A stretch of DNA of 8,674 nucleotides from Thiohalomonas sp. (GCA_023864145.1 JAIVER010000044.1:1-8674); one strand, 5' to 3'. Shown: positions 1 through 8,011, numbered from the stretch's first letter. Numbers and translations are program-made. The notes: generated by a model from the letters alone, not told the origin.

Positions 1-1
1 A

Positions 2-76
2 CCGAGCATTGGAAAATCATTAGATTCTCGAATTAATGATAATTTCCAAGTGTTCGATCCTGCATTTTCAAGTTGA
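2..76 (+). CDS. nuoG: C-terminal end of probable NuoG, complex I large Fe-S subunit (partial)
   Basis: An open frame enters from the left edge and ends at TGA 74-76, leaving 24 residues that finish DNFQVFDPAFSS. The remnant contains no diagnostic motif. The assignment rests on position: nuoG normally lies directly upstream of nuoH, and the frame stops 35 bases before the nuoH start. NuoG is the large peripheral-arm subunit that carries several Fe-S clusters, but nothing of that can be seen here. One of the other two forward frames closes at TAA 34-36, which makes this the best candidate frame. The identity is inferred. Confidence 0.55.
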   Translation, partial: PSIGKSLDSRINDNFQVFDPAFSS

Positions 77-101
77 TTGGGTATAGAATGCCTAATTGAA
101 C

Positions 102-105
102 GGAG
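102..105 (+). promoter_or_regulatory. Ribosome binding site that sets the TTG start of nuoH
   Basis: GGAG sits six bases before TTG 112. An in-frame stop (TGA 97-99) lies just upstream, and the next in-frame ATG is codon 44, inside the conserved quinone-site segment. TTG is therefore the only sensible start. Confidence 0.7.
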
Positions 106-111
106 CAAATT

Positions 112-1164
112 TTGGTAGACCTGATTTTATCCATTTATGAAATACCGGTTATAAATATACTTGTCAAGATCATTGCGATCCTGCTGCCGTTATTATTAAC
201 TGTGGCTTATTTCACCTATTTTGAACGAAAAATAATTGGCTATATGCAAGCACGTATCGGGCCAAACCGTGTCGGACCAAGAGGCTGGCTGCAGCCTATT
301 GCCGATGCCATGAAATTGATGTTTAAGGAAATTATTTTTCCTTCTGGTGCGAATAAAATACTCTTTATTATTGCGCCAACGCTTGCTATTTCAACAGCTT
401 TAGCGGCTTGGGCTGTTATACCATTTGGTGCAGAAATGGTTCTAGCTGATCTGAATGTTGCTTTACTTTATATTCTTGCGATGACCTCAATCGGTGTTTA
501 TGGTGTCATTCTGGCGGGCTGGTCTTCTAACTCTAAATACGCCATTATGAGTACGCTGAGAACAGCGGCACAAGTGGTTTCTTATGAAATTGCCATGGGT
601 TTTGCTCTGGTCGGTATTGTTATGGCTGCAAGAAGTCTTAATATCGGCGATATTGTTGCCGGGCAAAGCGGCAGTATCTGGGACTGGTATATGTGGCCGC
701 TGTTACCGCTTTTTGTTATTTACTTCGTCTCCGGTGTAGCAGAGACCAATCGTGCACCATTTGATGTGGCAGAAGGTGAGTCAGAAATTGTTGCCGGTTA
801 CCACGTAGAATATTCTGGTATTTTATTTGGCATTTTCTTCCTGGCTGAATATGCCAATATGATCCTGATTTCCATAATGGCTGCCTTATTATTTATGGGC
901 GGCTGGTTATCACCCTTTCAAGGTGTTGAATTTTTAGGGCTGAGTTCAAGTTTCCTTGCAGGTTCCAGTATTGTCTGGTTACTCAGCAAAACCGCAATAT
1001 TTATGTTCTTGTTTCTATGGTTCAGAGCAACTTTCCCGCGCTATCGTTATGACCAGATCATGCGCTTAGGCTGGAAAGTCTTTATACCAGTAACAATCGT
1101 CTGGATTTATATGATTGGCATTATGTATTATGTAGAATTAGCACCCTGGTTCGTTAAGGGTTAG
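112..1164 (+). CDS. nuoH: NADH-quinone oxidoreductase subunit H (NuoH/ND1)
   Basis: NuoH is the membrane subunit at the junction of the peripheral and membrane arms of complex I. It forms most of the ubiquinone-binding chamber and starts the polar path towards the proton pumps. The protein has 350 residues, a normal length, with about eight hydrophobic segments. Two family signatures are intact. Residues 35-72 ([11 protein letters not shown], then [20 protein letters not shown]) form the first cytoplasmic loop. Residues 210-235 ([16 protein letters not shown], then [10 protein letters not shown]) form the acidic loop, with Glu211, Asp218, Glu221, Glu223 and Glu225. The C-terminal stretch [19 protein letters not shown] (304-322) is also typical. 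The start is TTG, supported by a GGAG site and an upstream in-frame stop. It is followed by an unusually long 112-base gap before nuoI. Family identity is near certain. Confidence 0.98.
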   Translation: MVDLILSIYEIPVINILVKIIAILLPLLLTVAYFTYFERKIIGYMQARIGPNRVGPRGWLQPIADAMKLMFKEIIFPSGANKILFIIAPTLAISTALAAWAVIPFGAEMVLADLNVALLYILAMTSIGVYGVILAGWSSNSKYAIMSTLRTAAQVVSYEIAMGFALVGIVMAARSLNIGDIVAGQSGSIWDWYMWPLLPLFVIYFVSGVAETNRAPFDVAEGESEIVAGYHVEYSGILFGIFFLAEYANMILISIMAALLFMGGWLSPFQGVEFLGLSSSFLAGSSIVWLLSKTAIFMFLFLWFRATFPRYRYDQIMRLGWKVFIPVTIVWIYMIGIMYYVELAPWFVKG

Positions 1165-1263
1165 GTTAAGGGATACTGACTGGATAATATGATAATGAAA
1201 AATCTGGAAATAATCTCCTGGAGATAGCAGTGACAAAAACCACTTTAATTAAGATAGCTTGTG

Positions 1264-1270
1264 TAAGGAG
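1264..1270 (+). promoter_or_regulatory. Strong ribosome binding site that sets the GTG start of nuoI
   Basis: TAAGGAG is followed by six bases and then GTG 1277. The frame is open back to TTG 1259, but starting there would place the ribosome binding site inside the coding sequence. GTG 1277 is therefore preferred, and it gives the usual 162-residue length. Confidence 0.85.
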
Positions 1271-1276
1271 TATTGG

Positions 1277-1765
1277 GTGAAACAATTGACTCAATTTTTG
1301 AATAGTCTATTTTTGGCCGAACTCTTTAAGGGCCTGACCGTGACTGGCCGTTATCTTTTTAAGAAAAAAATAACAGTGCAATATCCTGAAGAAAAAACAC
1401 CACAGTCTTTTCGTTTTAGAGGATTGCATGCACAACGTCGTTATGCCAATGGTGAAGAGCGTTGTATTGCCTGTAAATTATGTGAAGCGATTTGTCCTGC
1501 ACTGGCTATCAGCATTGAGTCAGAAGAGCGTGAAGACGGCTCGCGTAGAACTAAAAGTTATGATATCGATTTAACGAAATGTATTTTTTGCGGTTTCTGT
1601 GAAGAATCCTGTCCGGTGGATGCCATTGTTGAAACACGGATTTTTGAATATCATGGTGAAGAAAAAAGTGATTTGTACATGAGCAAAGAAAAATTACTTG
1701 CAGTTGGTGACAAATACGAAGAACAAATTGCAGCAGATAGAGCAAATGATGCTCCTTATCGCTGA
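1277..1765 (+). CDS. nuoI: NADH-quinone oxidoreductase subunit I (NuoI), 2x[4Fe-4S] ferredoxin-type
   Basis: NuoI is the peripheral-arm subunit holding clusters N6a and N6b, which relay electrons towards N2 and the quinone site. From the GTG start the protein has 162 residues. Two ferredoxin motifs are complete: [12 protein letters not shown] with Cys63, 66, 69 and 73, and [12 protein letters not shown] with Cys102, 105, 108 and 112. The N-terminal amphipathic segment (about residues 1-30, ending GRYLFKKK) matches the membrane-surface anchor of the family. The segment [18 protein letters not shown] (46-63) and the C-terminal [12 protein letters not shown] (138-149) resemble mitochondrial TYKY/NDUFS8 and alpha/beta-proteobacterial NuoI, rather than the longer, about 180-residue E. 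coli form. The stop is followed by a 139-base AT-rich gap containing two hairpins. Confidence 0.98.
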   Translation: MKQLTQFLNSLFLAELFKGLTVTGRYLFKKKITVQYPEEKTPQSFRFRGLHAQRRYANGEERCIACKLCEAICPALAISIESEEREDGSRRTKSYDIDLTKCIFCGFCEESCPVDAIVETRIFEYHGEEKSDLYMSKEKLLAVGDKYEEQIAADRANDAPYR

Positions 1766-1827
1766 GCTTTCTTTTTTAAACAAAAGTTTTAATAAAAGTA
1801 TTAATAAATTAAGAATACAAAATAAGC

Positions 1828-1854
1828 TAGAGTAAGAGATAAATCTCAACTCTA
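1828..1854 (+). repeat. Two-part RNA hairpin in the nuoI-nuoJ gap
   Basis: TAGAGT (1828-1833) pairs with ACTCTA (1849-1854). Inside it GAGA (1836-1839) pairs with TCTC (1844-1847) around a TAAA loop, with a small AA/A internal bulge between the stems. There is no T-run after it, so it is not a typical terminator. It could be an mRNA processing or stability element. The pairing is directly visible; the function is inferred. Confidence 0.55.
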
Positions 1855-1868
1855 CCTAATAACGAACA

Positions 1869-1886
1869 GGCAGTGTTTAAACTGCC
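1869..1886 (+). repeat. GC-rich hairpin just upstream of nuoJ
   Basis: GGCAGT (1869-1874) pairs perfectly with ACTGCC (1881-1886) around a six-base GTTTAA loop. It ends 18 bases before the nuoJ ATG, close to the weak ribosome binding region, so it could influence nuoJ translation or protect the downstream mRNA. It lies in otherwise AT-rich DNA and has no T-tract, which argues against a terminator. Confidence 0.6.
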
Positions 1887-1904
1887 CAGCGTGGATAATA
1901 GTTT

Positions 1905-2534
1905 ATGGAAACAATTGTTTTTTATGTTTTTTCAACCTTTATGATCCTGTCCGCCTTAATGGTGATCACAGTTCATAACCCGGTACGAGCGGCATTTTTT
2001 CTCGTGTTGACTTTTTTTGCTTCGGCAGCAGTCTGGCTATTATTAGAAGCTGAGTTTTTGGCGATTATCCTGATTATTGTGTATGTAGGTGCTGTTATGG
2101 TGCTCTTCCTTTTTGTGGTAATGATGCTGGATGTTAATCTGGCAGAACTAAAAAAGGGTTTTGTAAAGAATCTGCCACTGGCAATAATTGTTGCTCTGGC
2201 AATGTTTGCCATGATTTTTATGGTGGTCGGCGGCGAACAGTTTGGCATCCAGAAGTTCGCTGTACCAGAACGTCATGCTGCTGATTATAGTAATGTGTCG
2301 GCATTGGGTCAGGTTCTTTATACTGAATACGTCTATTCTTTTGAAATCGCGGCTGTGATTTTGTTAGTGGGTATCGTTGCTGCCATCAGCTTAACACTCA
2401 GACGTCGTCCTAATACCCGGCATCAGAAGGTTGAAGATCAGGTTGCTGTTAAATCTGCCGACCGTCTACGTGTTGTTAAAGTAGAAACTCAGCCAAGAAA
2501 ACACACAATAGCTAATGCAGAGGTAGAAAAATAA
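1905..2534 (+). CDS. nuoJ: NADH-quinone oxidoreductase subunit J (NuoJ/ND6)
   Basis: NuoJ is a proximal membrane-arm subunit that helps couple quinone reduction to the pump modules. The 209-residue protein has about five hydrophobic segments. The family core is present: [12 protein letters not shown] (24-35) and the third membrane helix [20 protein letters not shown] (49-68). That helix contains the conserved Tyr60-Val-Gly region, where a pi-bulge forms in known structures. Glu81 follows, near the position of E. coli Glu80. After the last membrane segment (about 147-164) comes a 45-residue charged tail with [11 protein letters not shown] (184-194). As I recall, similar tails occur in other proteobacterial NuoJ, whereas the E. 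coli protein is shorter. The start is ATG with only a weak GGAT-like ribosome binding site and a hairpin just upstream. The stop overlaps the nuoK start by one base (TAATG), which suggests translational coupling. Confidence 0.97.
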   Translation: METIVFYVFSTFMILSALMVITVHNPVRAAFFLVLTFFASAAVWLLLEAEFLAIILIIVYVGAVMVLFLFVVMMLDVNLAELKKGFVKNLPLAIIVALAMFAMIFMVVGGEQFGIQKFAVPERHAADYSNVSALGQVLYTEYVYSFEIAAVILLVGIVAAISLTLRRRPNTRHQKVEDQVAVKSADRLRVVKVETQPRKHTIANAEVEK

Positions 2535-2839
2535 TGCTGATATTAACTCATTTTCTGGTGCTGAGTGCCATTTTGTTTTCGATTAGTTTAGCCGGGGTTT
2601 TTATTAATCGTAAAAACGTCATTATTCTGCTGATGTGTGTTGAATTGATGCTGCTGGCTGTTAACACTAACTTTATTGCCTTTTCCTATTTTCTGGGCGA
2701 TACCGCAGGACAAGTATTTGTTTTCTTTATTCTCACAGTTGCTGCGGCTGAAGCTGCAATTGGTTTGGCAATTTTGGTCGTCTTGTTTAGAAATAAGCGC
2801 ACGATTAATGTTGAAGAACTTGATACATTGAAGGGTTGA
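2534..2839 (+). CDS. nuoK: NADH-quinone oxidoreductase subunit K (NuoK/ND4L)
   Basis: NuoK is a small membrane subunit with three transmembrane helices, part of the proton path between NuoJ and NuoN. It has 101 residues, the normal size. Both essential membrane glutamates are present: Glu37 in [13 protein letters not shown] and Glu73 in [12 protein letters not shown], equivalent to E. coli Glu36 and Glu72. The ATG shares one base with the nuoJ stop. An AGAGGT ribosome binding site lies inside the 3' end of nuoJ, nine bases upstream. The stop is four bases before the nuoL start, so nuoJ-nuoK-nuoL is the only tightly packed block in this part of the operon. Confidence 0.98.
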   Translation: MLILTHFLVLSAILFSISLAGVFINRKNVIILLMCVELMLLAVNTNFIAFSYFLGDTAGQVFVFFILTVAAAEAAIGLAILVVLFRNKRTINVEELDTLKG

Positions 2840-2843
2840 TCCA

Positions 2844-4826
2844 GTGTTTGAAAATTATAGCGACTCACAAGTTTATCTTGCCATAGTTTTGGCACCGCTT
2901 ATCGGCTCCATTATTGCTGGTGTGTTTAATGCCTATATCAGTCGTGCGGTAGCACATACTGTGACCATAGCAGGTGTTGGACTATCTTTTATTCTGGCTC
3001 TGTTTGTTTTTAAATACTTTGCTTTTGATGGTGCTCAGGCCTATAACGAAACCGTATATACCTGGCTGGTCAGTGATGGTATTCGCTTTGAAGTCGGCTT
3101 TTTAATTGATAATCTGACATCAATGATGCTGGTTGTCGTCAGTTTCGTTTCCTTAATGGTGCATTTATACACTATTGGTTATATGCAGGAAGACCCCGGC
3201 TATAAACGCTTCTTTAGTTATATTTCACTGTTTACCTTCTCCATGTATATGCTGGTAATGTCTAATAACTTCCTGCAATTATTCTTTGGCTGGGAAGCCG
3301 TTGGTCTGGTTTCTTATCTGCTGATTGGTTTTTATTACAAGAAAGAAAGTGCTATTTTTGCCAATATGAAAGCCTTTCTGGTAAATAGAGTAGGTGATTT
3401 TGGTTTTATCCTGGGTATTGCCGGCGTACTAATGGTCTTTAATACTCTGGATTATGCCGATGTATTTGCTATGGCTAATTCTAAAGCTGATTTAACAATA
3501 GAGATTATTCCCGCTGACTTCTTGTTTGGTGGTGAGTGGTCAATGATGACCGTCATCTGTATCTTATTATTTATTGGCGCCATGGGTAAATCAGCTCAGG
3601 TACCGTTACATGTGTGGCTGCCTGATTCAATGGAAGGTCCTACACCAATTTCAGCATTAATCCACGCGGCAACTATGGTTACTGCAGGTATCTTTATGGT
3701 GAGCAGAATGTCACCACTATTTGAATTATCAGAAACTGCATTGTCATTTATTCTCGTTATTGGTGCTGTCACTGCATTATTTATGGGCTTTTTGGGTATT
3801 ATTCAAAATGATATTAAACGTGTGGTCGCCTATTCGACATTATCTCAACTGGGTTATATGACCGTTGCACTGGGTGCTTCTGCTTACTCTGCGGCAGTAT
3901 TTCATTTGATGACTCATGCTTTCTTTAAAGCCTTATTGTTCCTTGCTGCAGGTTCAGTCATTATTGGTATGCACCATGTTCAGGATATTCGTAAAATGGG
4001 CGCCTTGAAGAAATATATGCCGATCACCTATTGGACTTCATTACTGGGTACGCTTGCTCTGATCGGCTTCCCGGGTTTCTCAGGTTTCTATTCAAAAGAC
4101 AGTATTATTGAAGCCGTTCATGCATCGTCAATTGCCGGTTCTGATTTTGCTTATTATGCTGTTTTAGCCGGGGTATTTATTACCGCTCTTTATAGTTTAC
4201 GACTGTTCTTTATTGTGTTTCACGGTGAAGAGAGAATGGATCATCACACTAAAGAGCATTTAAAAGAATCGCCCTGGGTTGTTACCGTACCATTAGTATT
4301 ACTGGCTATTCCTTCTGTCATTATTGGCGGCATGACCATCAGCAGTGTTTTATATGGTGATTACTTCAACAATGCTGTCATTGTGCAGCAGGCTCATGAT
4401 GTCTTAGGACACTTAAAAGAAGATTATCATGGTCCTTTATCTATGATTCTGCATGGCATTAGATCAGCACCATTTTTTCTGATGGCTGCGGGTATTGCAA
4501 CGGCCTGGTTTTTGTATATGAAAAATCCTGAGTTGCCGGCAAAGATCAAAGATTCATTTGGTTTAATTTACGATATTCTTGATAATAAGTACGGTTTCGA
4601 TACATTTAACGAAAAAGTAATTGCTGCTGGTACTCGTGGTTTAGGAAATATTTTTTCCAAATTCGGCGATATTATGATTATTGACGGCTTAGTTGTTAAT
4701 GGTTCAGCCAAGAGCGTTGCCTGGTTCTCAGGAATTATAAGACACGTACAAACAGGTTATTTATATCATTATGCATTTGCCATGATCCTGGGATTAATCG
4801 GGCTATTGGCACTGGTTATCTTTTAA
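2844..4826 (+). CDS. nuoL: NADH-quinone oxidoreductase subunit L (NuoL/ND5), distal proton pump
   Basis: NuoL is the distal antiporter-like subunit of complex I. Its long C-terminal lateral helix runs along the membrane arm. It has 660 residues, slightly longer than the roughly 613 of E. coli. Expected proton-path residues are visible: Glu151 in FGWEAVGLVSYLL (transmembrane helix 5), Lys249 in GAMGKSAQVPLHVWLPDSME (helix 7), His274 in LIHAATMVTAG, Lys325 in QNDIKRVVAYST, Lys362 in HAFFKALLFL and Lys418 in GFYSKDSI (helix 12). Residues about 562-615 are polar and amphipathic and fit the lateral helix. They are followed by a final hydrophobic segment at about 640-660. The start is GTG, with AAGGG eight bases upstream and nuoK ending four bases before it. 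A 111-base gap with competing hairpins separates it from nuoM. Confidence 0.98.
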   Translation: MFENYSDSQVYLAIVLAPLIGSIIAGVFNAYISRAVAHTVTIAGVGLSFILALFVFKYFAFDGAQAYNETVYTWLVSDGIRFEVGFLIDNLTSMMLVVVSFVSLMVHLYTIGYMQEDPGYKRFFSYISLFTFSMYMLVMSNNFLQLFFGWEAVGLVSYLLIGFYYKKESAIFANMKAFLVNRVGDFGFILGIAGVLMVFNTLDYADVFAMANSKADLTIEIIPADFLFGGEWSMMTVICILLFIGAMGKSAQVPLHVWLPDSMEGPTPISALIHAATMVTAGIFMVSRMSPLFELSETALSFILVIGAVTALFMGFLGIIQNDIKRVVAYSTLSQLGYMTVALGASAYSAAVFHLMTHAFFKALLFLAAGSVIIGMHHVQDIRKMGALKKYMPITYWTSLLGTLALIGFPGFSGFYSKDSIIEAVHASSIAGSDFAYYAVLAGVFITALYSLRLFFIVFHGEERMDHHTKEHLKESPWVVTVPLVLLAIPSVIIGGMTISSVLYGDYFNNAVIVQQAHDVLGHLKEDYHGPLSMILHGIRSAPFFLMAAGIATAWFLYMKNPELPAKIKDSFGLIYDILDNKYGFDTFNEKVIAAGTRGLGNIFSKFGDIMIIDGLVVNGSAKSVAWFSGIIRHVQTGYLYHYAFAMILGLIGLLALVIF

Positions 4827-4862
4827 GTCGTTCTAATAAGAGCTGGTTTAAGATAAGTTAAA

Positions 4863-4901
4863 GAATTTTTACATGATGCTTAGAAGTCAGAGTAAAAATT
4901 C
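4863..4901 (+). repeat. 10-bp perfect hairpin in the nuoL-nuoM gap (upstream conformer)
   Basis: GAATTTTTAC (4863-4872) is the exact reverse complement of GTAAAAATTC (4892-4901), with a 19-base loop. The right arm is also complementary to a further copy of the left arm downstream (4911-4918), so this hairpin competes with the next one. No T-run follows. The pairing is visible; the role is inferred. Confidence 0.65.
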
Positions 4902-4919
4902 ATAATAAAGATTTTTACT
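4891..4919 (+). promoter_or_regulatory. Alternative 9-bp hairpin next to the nuoM ribosome binding site
   Basis: AGTAAAAAT (4891-4899) pairs perfectly with ATTTTTACT (4911-4919), with an 11-base loop. It shares bases 4892-4899 with the upstream 10-bp hairpin, so both cannot form at once. It ends one base before AAAAGGG (4921-4927), the likely nuoM ribosome binding site. A choice between the two folds could change ribosome access to nuoM. The arms are mostly A-U pairs, so stability is modest. Confidence 0.5.
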
Positions 4920-4937
4920 AAAAAGGGTATTTAATTC

Positions 4938-6473
4938 ATGTTTTCAAATTTGCCGTTATTGAGTCTGGTGATTTGGACTCCCATCATCGGTGGGATGCTA
5001 GTGCTGGCAATTGGAAGTAAAAATAATATAGAAGCAAAAGTGCTGGCTTTATTGGTTTCTTTGGTGACACTGGTGCTTTCAATCCCGTTGTGGACACAGT
5101 TTGATACCAGTCTTGCCAGCATGCAGTTTGAAGAATTAATCCCATGGATTAGTAGTTTTCATATTAATTATCATATCGCTGTTGACGGTATCTCCATGCC
5201 GTTAATTCTACTCACCACATTTATCACGGTTATCGTAATTATTGCCGGTTGGAAGGTGATTACCTATAAAACCGCTCAATATATGGCTGCTTTCTTAATT
5301 CTTGAGGGATTAATGATTGGTGCTTTTGCCTCTGTGGATGCCATCCTGTTCTATGTATTCTGGGAAGCACTATTGATACCAATGTTTGTCATTATTGGTA
5401 TCTGGGGTGGCCCAAATCGTGTTTATGCCACTATTAAGTTTTTTCTTTATACCTTTCTGGGTTCAGTGTTAATGCTGATATCTCTACTCTATATGTATAT
5501 GCATGCGGTGGATGTAAATGGTGTCGGTACATTCAATATTCAGGACCTGCATAAATTACCACTGTCATTAAATGCACAGATATTAATATTCTTATCCTTT
5601 TTATTAGCCTTTGCCGTCAAAGTACCTATGTGGCCGGTACATACCTGGTTACCGGATGCGCACGTTGAAGCACCCACAGGCGCTTCAGTGATTCTGGCTG
5701 CTATTATGTTAAAACTGGGTGGTTATGGTTTTGTCAGATTTAGTTTGCCAATTACTCCTGATGCCAGTATGACACTGGACTGGCTGGTTATTCTATTATC
5801 ATTAATCGCAATTGTTTATATTGGCTTTGTTGCTTTGGTTCAAGCTGATATGAAGAAACTGATTGCTTATTCATCAATTTCGCATATGGGCTTTGTTACC
5901 TTAGGTTTCTTCCTGTTATGGAAGATCACCGACAATACTGGCTCAGCCTCAGGTGCTGTTCTAGGCCTTGAAGGTGGTATGGTACAAATGATATCACACG
6001 GCTTTATCTCTGCCGCAATGTTCTTAAGTGTTGGTGTTTTATATGACAGAATGCATTCACGTATGATTAAAGATTATGGTGGTGTAGTGAATACTATGCC
6101 TGCTTTTGCCACCTTTGCTGTATTTTTTGCTATGGCGAATGCCGGCTTACCGGGAACTTCAGGTTTTGTGGGTGAATTTATGGTTATTATGGCAGCCTTT
6201 AAAGCGAATTTCTGGTATGCTTTCTTAGCTGCTATTACCCTTATTCTTGGTGCTGCTTACACCTTATGGATGATCAAACGCGTTGTTTTCGGCCCAATTG
6301 CCAATGAACAGGTTGAGCATTTAGATGATATGTCGGGACGTGAGTTCTTTATGATGCTGCTGCTAGCTGTTGCTGTGTTAATTATAGGACTTTATCCAGC
6401 GCCATTATTAGAAGTCATGCATGCCAGTATTGATAATCTGGTAGCTCATATATCTATAACTAAAATACCTTAA
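4938..6473 (+). CDS. nuoM: NADH-quinone oxidoreductase subunit M (NuoM/ND4), proton pump
   Basis: NuoM is the middle antiporter-like pump of the membrane arm. It has 511 residues, against about 509 in E. coli. Conserved features are Glu143 in YVFWEALLIPMFVIIG (helix 5), Lys228 in FAVKVPMWPVHTWLPDAHVE (helix 7, the essential pump lysine), Lys259 in AAIMLKLGGYGF, the segment QADMKKLIAYSSISHMGF (302-319), and Glu413 in GTSGFVGEFMV (helix 12), where NuoM has Glu in place of the Lys found in NuoL and NuoN. Around fourteen hydrophobic segments are evident. The start is ATG, ten bases after AAAAGGG. It lies after a long gap with two competing hairpins and before a 98-base gap containing another hairpin, so it may be translated independently of its neighbours. 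Confidence 0.98.
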   Translation: MFSNLPLLSLVIWTPIIGGMLVLAIGSKNNIEAKVLALLVSLVTLVLSIPLWTQFDTSLASMQFEELIPWISSFHINYHIAVDGISMPLILLTTFITVIVIIAGWKVITYKTAQYMAAFLILEGLMIGAFASVDAILFYVFWEALLIPMFVIIGIWGGPNRVYATIKFFLYTFLGSVLMLISLLYMYMHAVDVNGVGTFNIQDLHKLPLSLNAQILIFLSFLLAFAVKVPMWPVHTWLPDAHVEAPTGASVILAAIMLKLGGYGFVRFSLPITPDASMTLDWLVILLSLIAIVYIGFVALVQADMKKLIAYSSISHMGFVTLGFFLLWKITDNTGSASGAVLGLEGGMVQMISHGFISAAMFLSVGVLYDRMHSRMIKDYGGVVNTMPAFATFAVFFAMANAGLPGTSGFVGEFMVIMAAFKANFWYAFLAAITLILGAAYTLWMIKRVVFGPIANEQVEHLDDMSGREFFMMLLLAVAVLIIGLYPAPLLEVMHASIDNLVAHISITKIP

Positions 6474-6526
6474 AATAACAGACTCCTCTTCTCTTACAAA
6501 CAAAGAGTTAAATAGTGAGTTTAGTA

Positions 6527-6546
6527 TGCTCAATTTTAATTGAGCA
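6527..6546 (+). repeat. 9-bp palindromic hairpin in the nuoM-nuoN gap
   Basis: TGCTCAATT (6527-6535) and AATTGAGCA (6538-6546) are perfect reverse complements. Realistic folding gives eight base pairs around a TTTA tetraloop. There is no T-run after it, and it ends 25 bases before the nuoN ATG. It could be an mRNA stability or processing element, or a binding site for a dimeric regulator on the DNA. Which of these applies cannot be told from sequence. Confidence 0.6.
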
Positions 6547-6571
6547 GAAACAGGACTAGAGTAAGAATACT

Positions 6572-8011
6572 ATGAATTTTGTAACACCTGATTTTATGCC
6601 AGCCATGCCGGAAATCTTCTTACTGTCGATGCTGTGTGTCATCATGATCATTGATTTATTTTTGAAAGATGAAAGCAGGGGCGCGACTTATGTTCTTTCA
6701 TTAATTGCCTTAATTGCTACCGCTTTTCTGTCATTCTCTAATTTCTCAACAGAAAGCATTACGACCTTCAATGGCTCTTTTATTCTTGATCCTATGGCCA
6801 CTATCTTAAAAATAGCCATCTGTATTATTGTTGTCGGCGTTTTCATTTACGCAAAAGACTATCTCAAAGATCGAAATATGTATAAAGGTGAATATTTCAC
6901 CCTGGGTTTATTCGGCGTACTTGGCATGATGGTGATGGTCTCTGCCGGTAACTTCCTGACTGTTTATCTGGGCTTAGAACTACTCTCGTTATCAATGTAC
7001 GCCATGATTGCTATGCAGCGTGATTCTATTGTTGCTTCAGAAGCAGCCATGAAATACTTTATTCTGGGTGCTATTGCGTCAGGTATACTCCTTTATGGTA
7101 TGTCCATGGTTTATGCTGTTACCGGCTCTTTGGATTTAGCAACGATTAATAAAGCGGTTTCAGGTGCTGATCGAGTGGTGATGAGCTTTGGTTTGGTGTT
7201 TATTATTCTGGGTGTTGCCTTTAAACTGGGTGCTGTACCATTTCATATGTGGATGCCGGATGTTTATCATGGCTCACCAACCTCAGTCACTCTGTATATT
7301 GCCAGTGCACCAAAAATTGCCGCCTTTGCTATGATGTACCGTTTACTAGTTGATGGTCTGGCAGGTATGCAGGCTGACTGGCAAATGATCTTAATAATCC
7401 TTTCAGTATTATCTATGGTGTTTGGTAATATCGTTGCCATAGCACAGACAAATATAAAACGTATGCTGGCTTATTCAACGATTTCACATGTCGGCTTTAT
7501 CATCATGGGTGTTGTTGCCGGTACTCAGGCAGGCTATGGTGCTTCAATGTTTTATGCCATTGTTTATGCCATTATGAGTGTTGCTGGTTTTGGTATGATT
7601 GTCCTGCTGAGCCGCGCAGGATTTGAAGCTGAAAATATTGAAGACTTTAAAGGACTTAATCAAAAAAGTCCGTGGTTTGCCTTTGTTATGATGGCTATTA
7701 TGTTTTCCATGGCAGGTGTACCCCCATTCCTGGGTTTCTGGGCAAAAATTACTGTTTTACAAGAAGCAGTTAATAGCGGTTTCCTCTGGTTGGCCATTGT
7801 TGGTGTACTGGCTTCAGTGATTGGTGCTTTTTATTATCTTAGAGTGATAAAAGCGGTTTACTTTGATAAGTTGGTTGATGAAACTCCAATACAGGCCAGT
7901 ATGGATATCCGTCTGACATTAAGTTTAAATGGTATGGCTATTCTTGCTCTGGGTCTTTATCCAACAGTCCTGATTACATTGTGTATCACTGCCTTTACCC
8001 GAGCCATTTAG
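6572..8011 (+). CDS. nuoN: NADH-quinone oxidoreductase subunit N (NuoN/ND2), proton pump
   Basis: NuoN is the antiporter-like pump nearest the quinone site, next to NuoK. It has 479 residues, close to the 485 of E. coli. Pump residues are in place: Glu136 in YLGLELLSLSMYAM (helix 5), Lys218 in GVAFKLGAVPFHMWMPDVYH (helix 7), Lys248 in ASAPKIAAFAM (helix 8) and Lys392 in GFWAKITVLQEAV (helix 12). The segment QTNIKRMLAYSTISHVGF (292-309) is also characteristic. The ATG has only a weak ribosome binding region (GAGTAAG, about six bases upstream). It is the last gene of the operon: an intrinsic terminator begins ten bases after the stop, and no assembly or unrelated gene is co-transcribed after it. 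Confidence 0.98.
   Translation: MNFVTPDFMPAMPEIFLLSMLCVIMIIDLFLKDESRGATYVLSLIALIATAFLSFSNFSTESITTFNGSFILDPMATILKIAICIIVVGVFIYAKDYLKDRNMYKGEYFTLGLFGVLGMMVMVSAGNFLTVYLGLELLSLSMYAMIAMQRDSIVASEAAMKYFILGAIASGILLYGMSMVYAVTGSLDLATINKAVSGADRVVMSFGLVFIILGVAFKLGAVPFHMWMPDVYHGSPTSVTLYIASAPKIAAFAMMYRLLVDGLAGMQADWQMILIILSVLSMVFGNIVAIAQTNIKRMLAYSTISHVGFIIMGVVAGTQAGYGASMFYAIVYAIMSVAGFGMIVLLSRAGFEAENIEDFKGLNQKSPWFAFVMMAIMFSMAGVPPFLGFWAKITVLQEAVNSGFLWLAIVGVLASVIGAFYYLRVIKAVYFDKLVDETPIQASMDIRLTLSLNGMAILALGLYPTVLITLCITAFTRAI

Noticed and set aside
1259..1276. Upstream TTG start for nuoI adding six residues
   Set aside because: The added codons are the ribosome binding site itself (TAAGGAG), and the GTG at 1277 has ideal spacing and gives the normal family length.
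1551..1745. Open frame on the - strand within nuoI
   Set aside because: It lies antisense to well-conserved ferredoxin coding sequence and shows no recognisable protein features.
1771..1790. CTTTT/AAAAG inverted repeat followed by TTTT after nuoI, as a terminator
   Set aside because: The stem is only five A/T-rich pairs and the T-run is four bases, too weak to stop transcription of a pathway operon at this point.
1973..2248. Open frame on the - strand within nuoJ
   Set aside because: Low-complexity Thr/Ile/Ser-rich translation caused by antisense reading of membrane helices.
2686..2895. Open frame on the - strand across the nuoK-nuoL junction
   Set aside because: Antisense to two clearly real genes, with no ribosome binding site or family resemblance seen.
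4931..5122. Open frame on the - strand within the start of nuoM
   Set aside because: Antisense shadow of nuoM; composition is that of a reversed hydrophobic gene.
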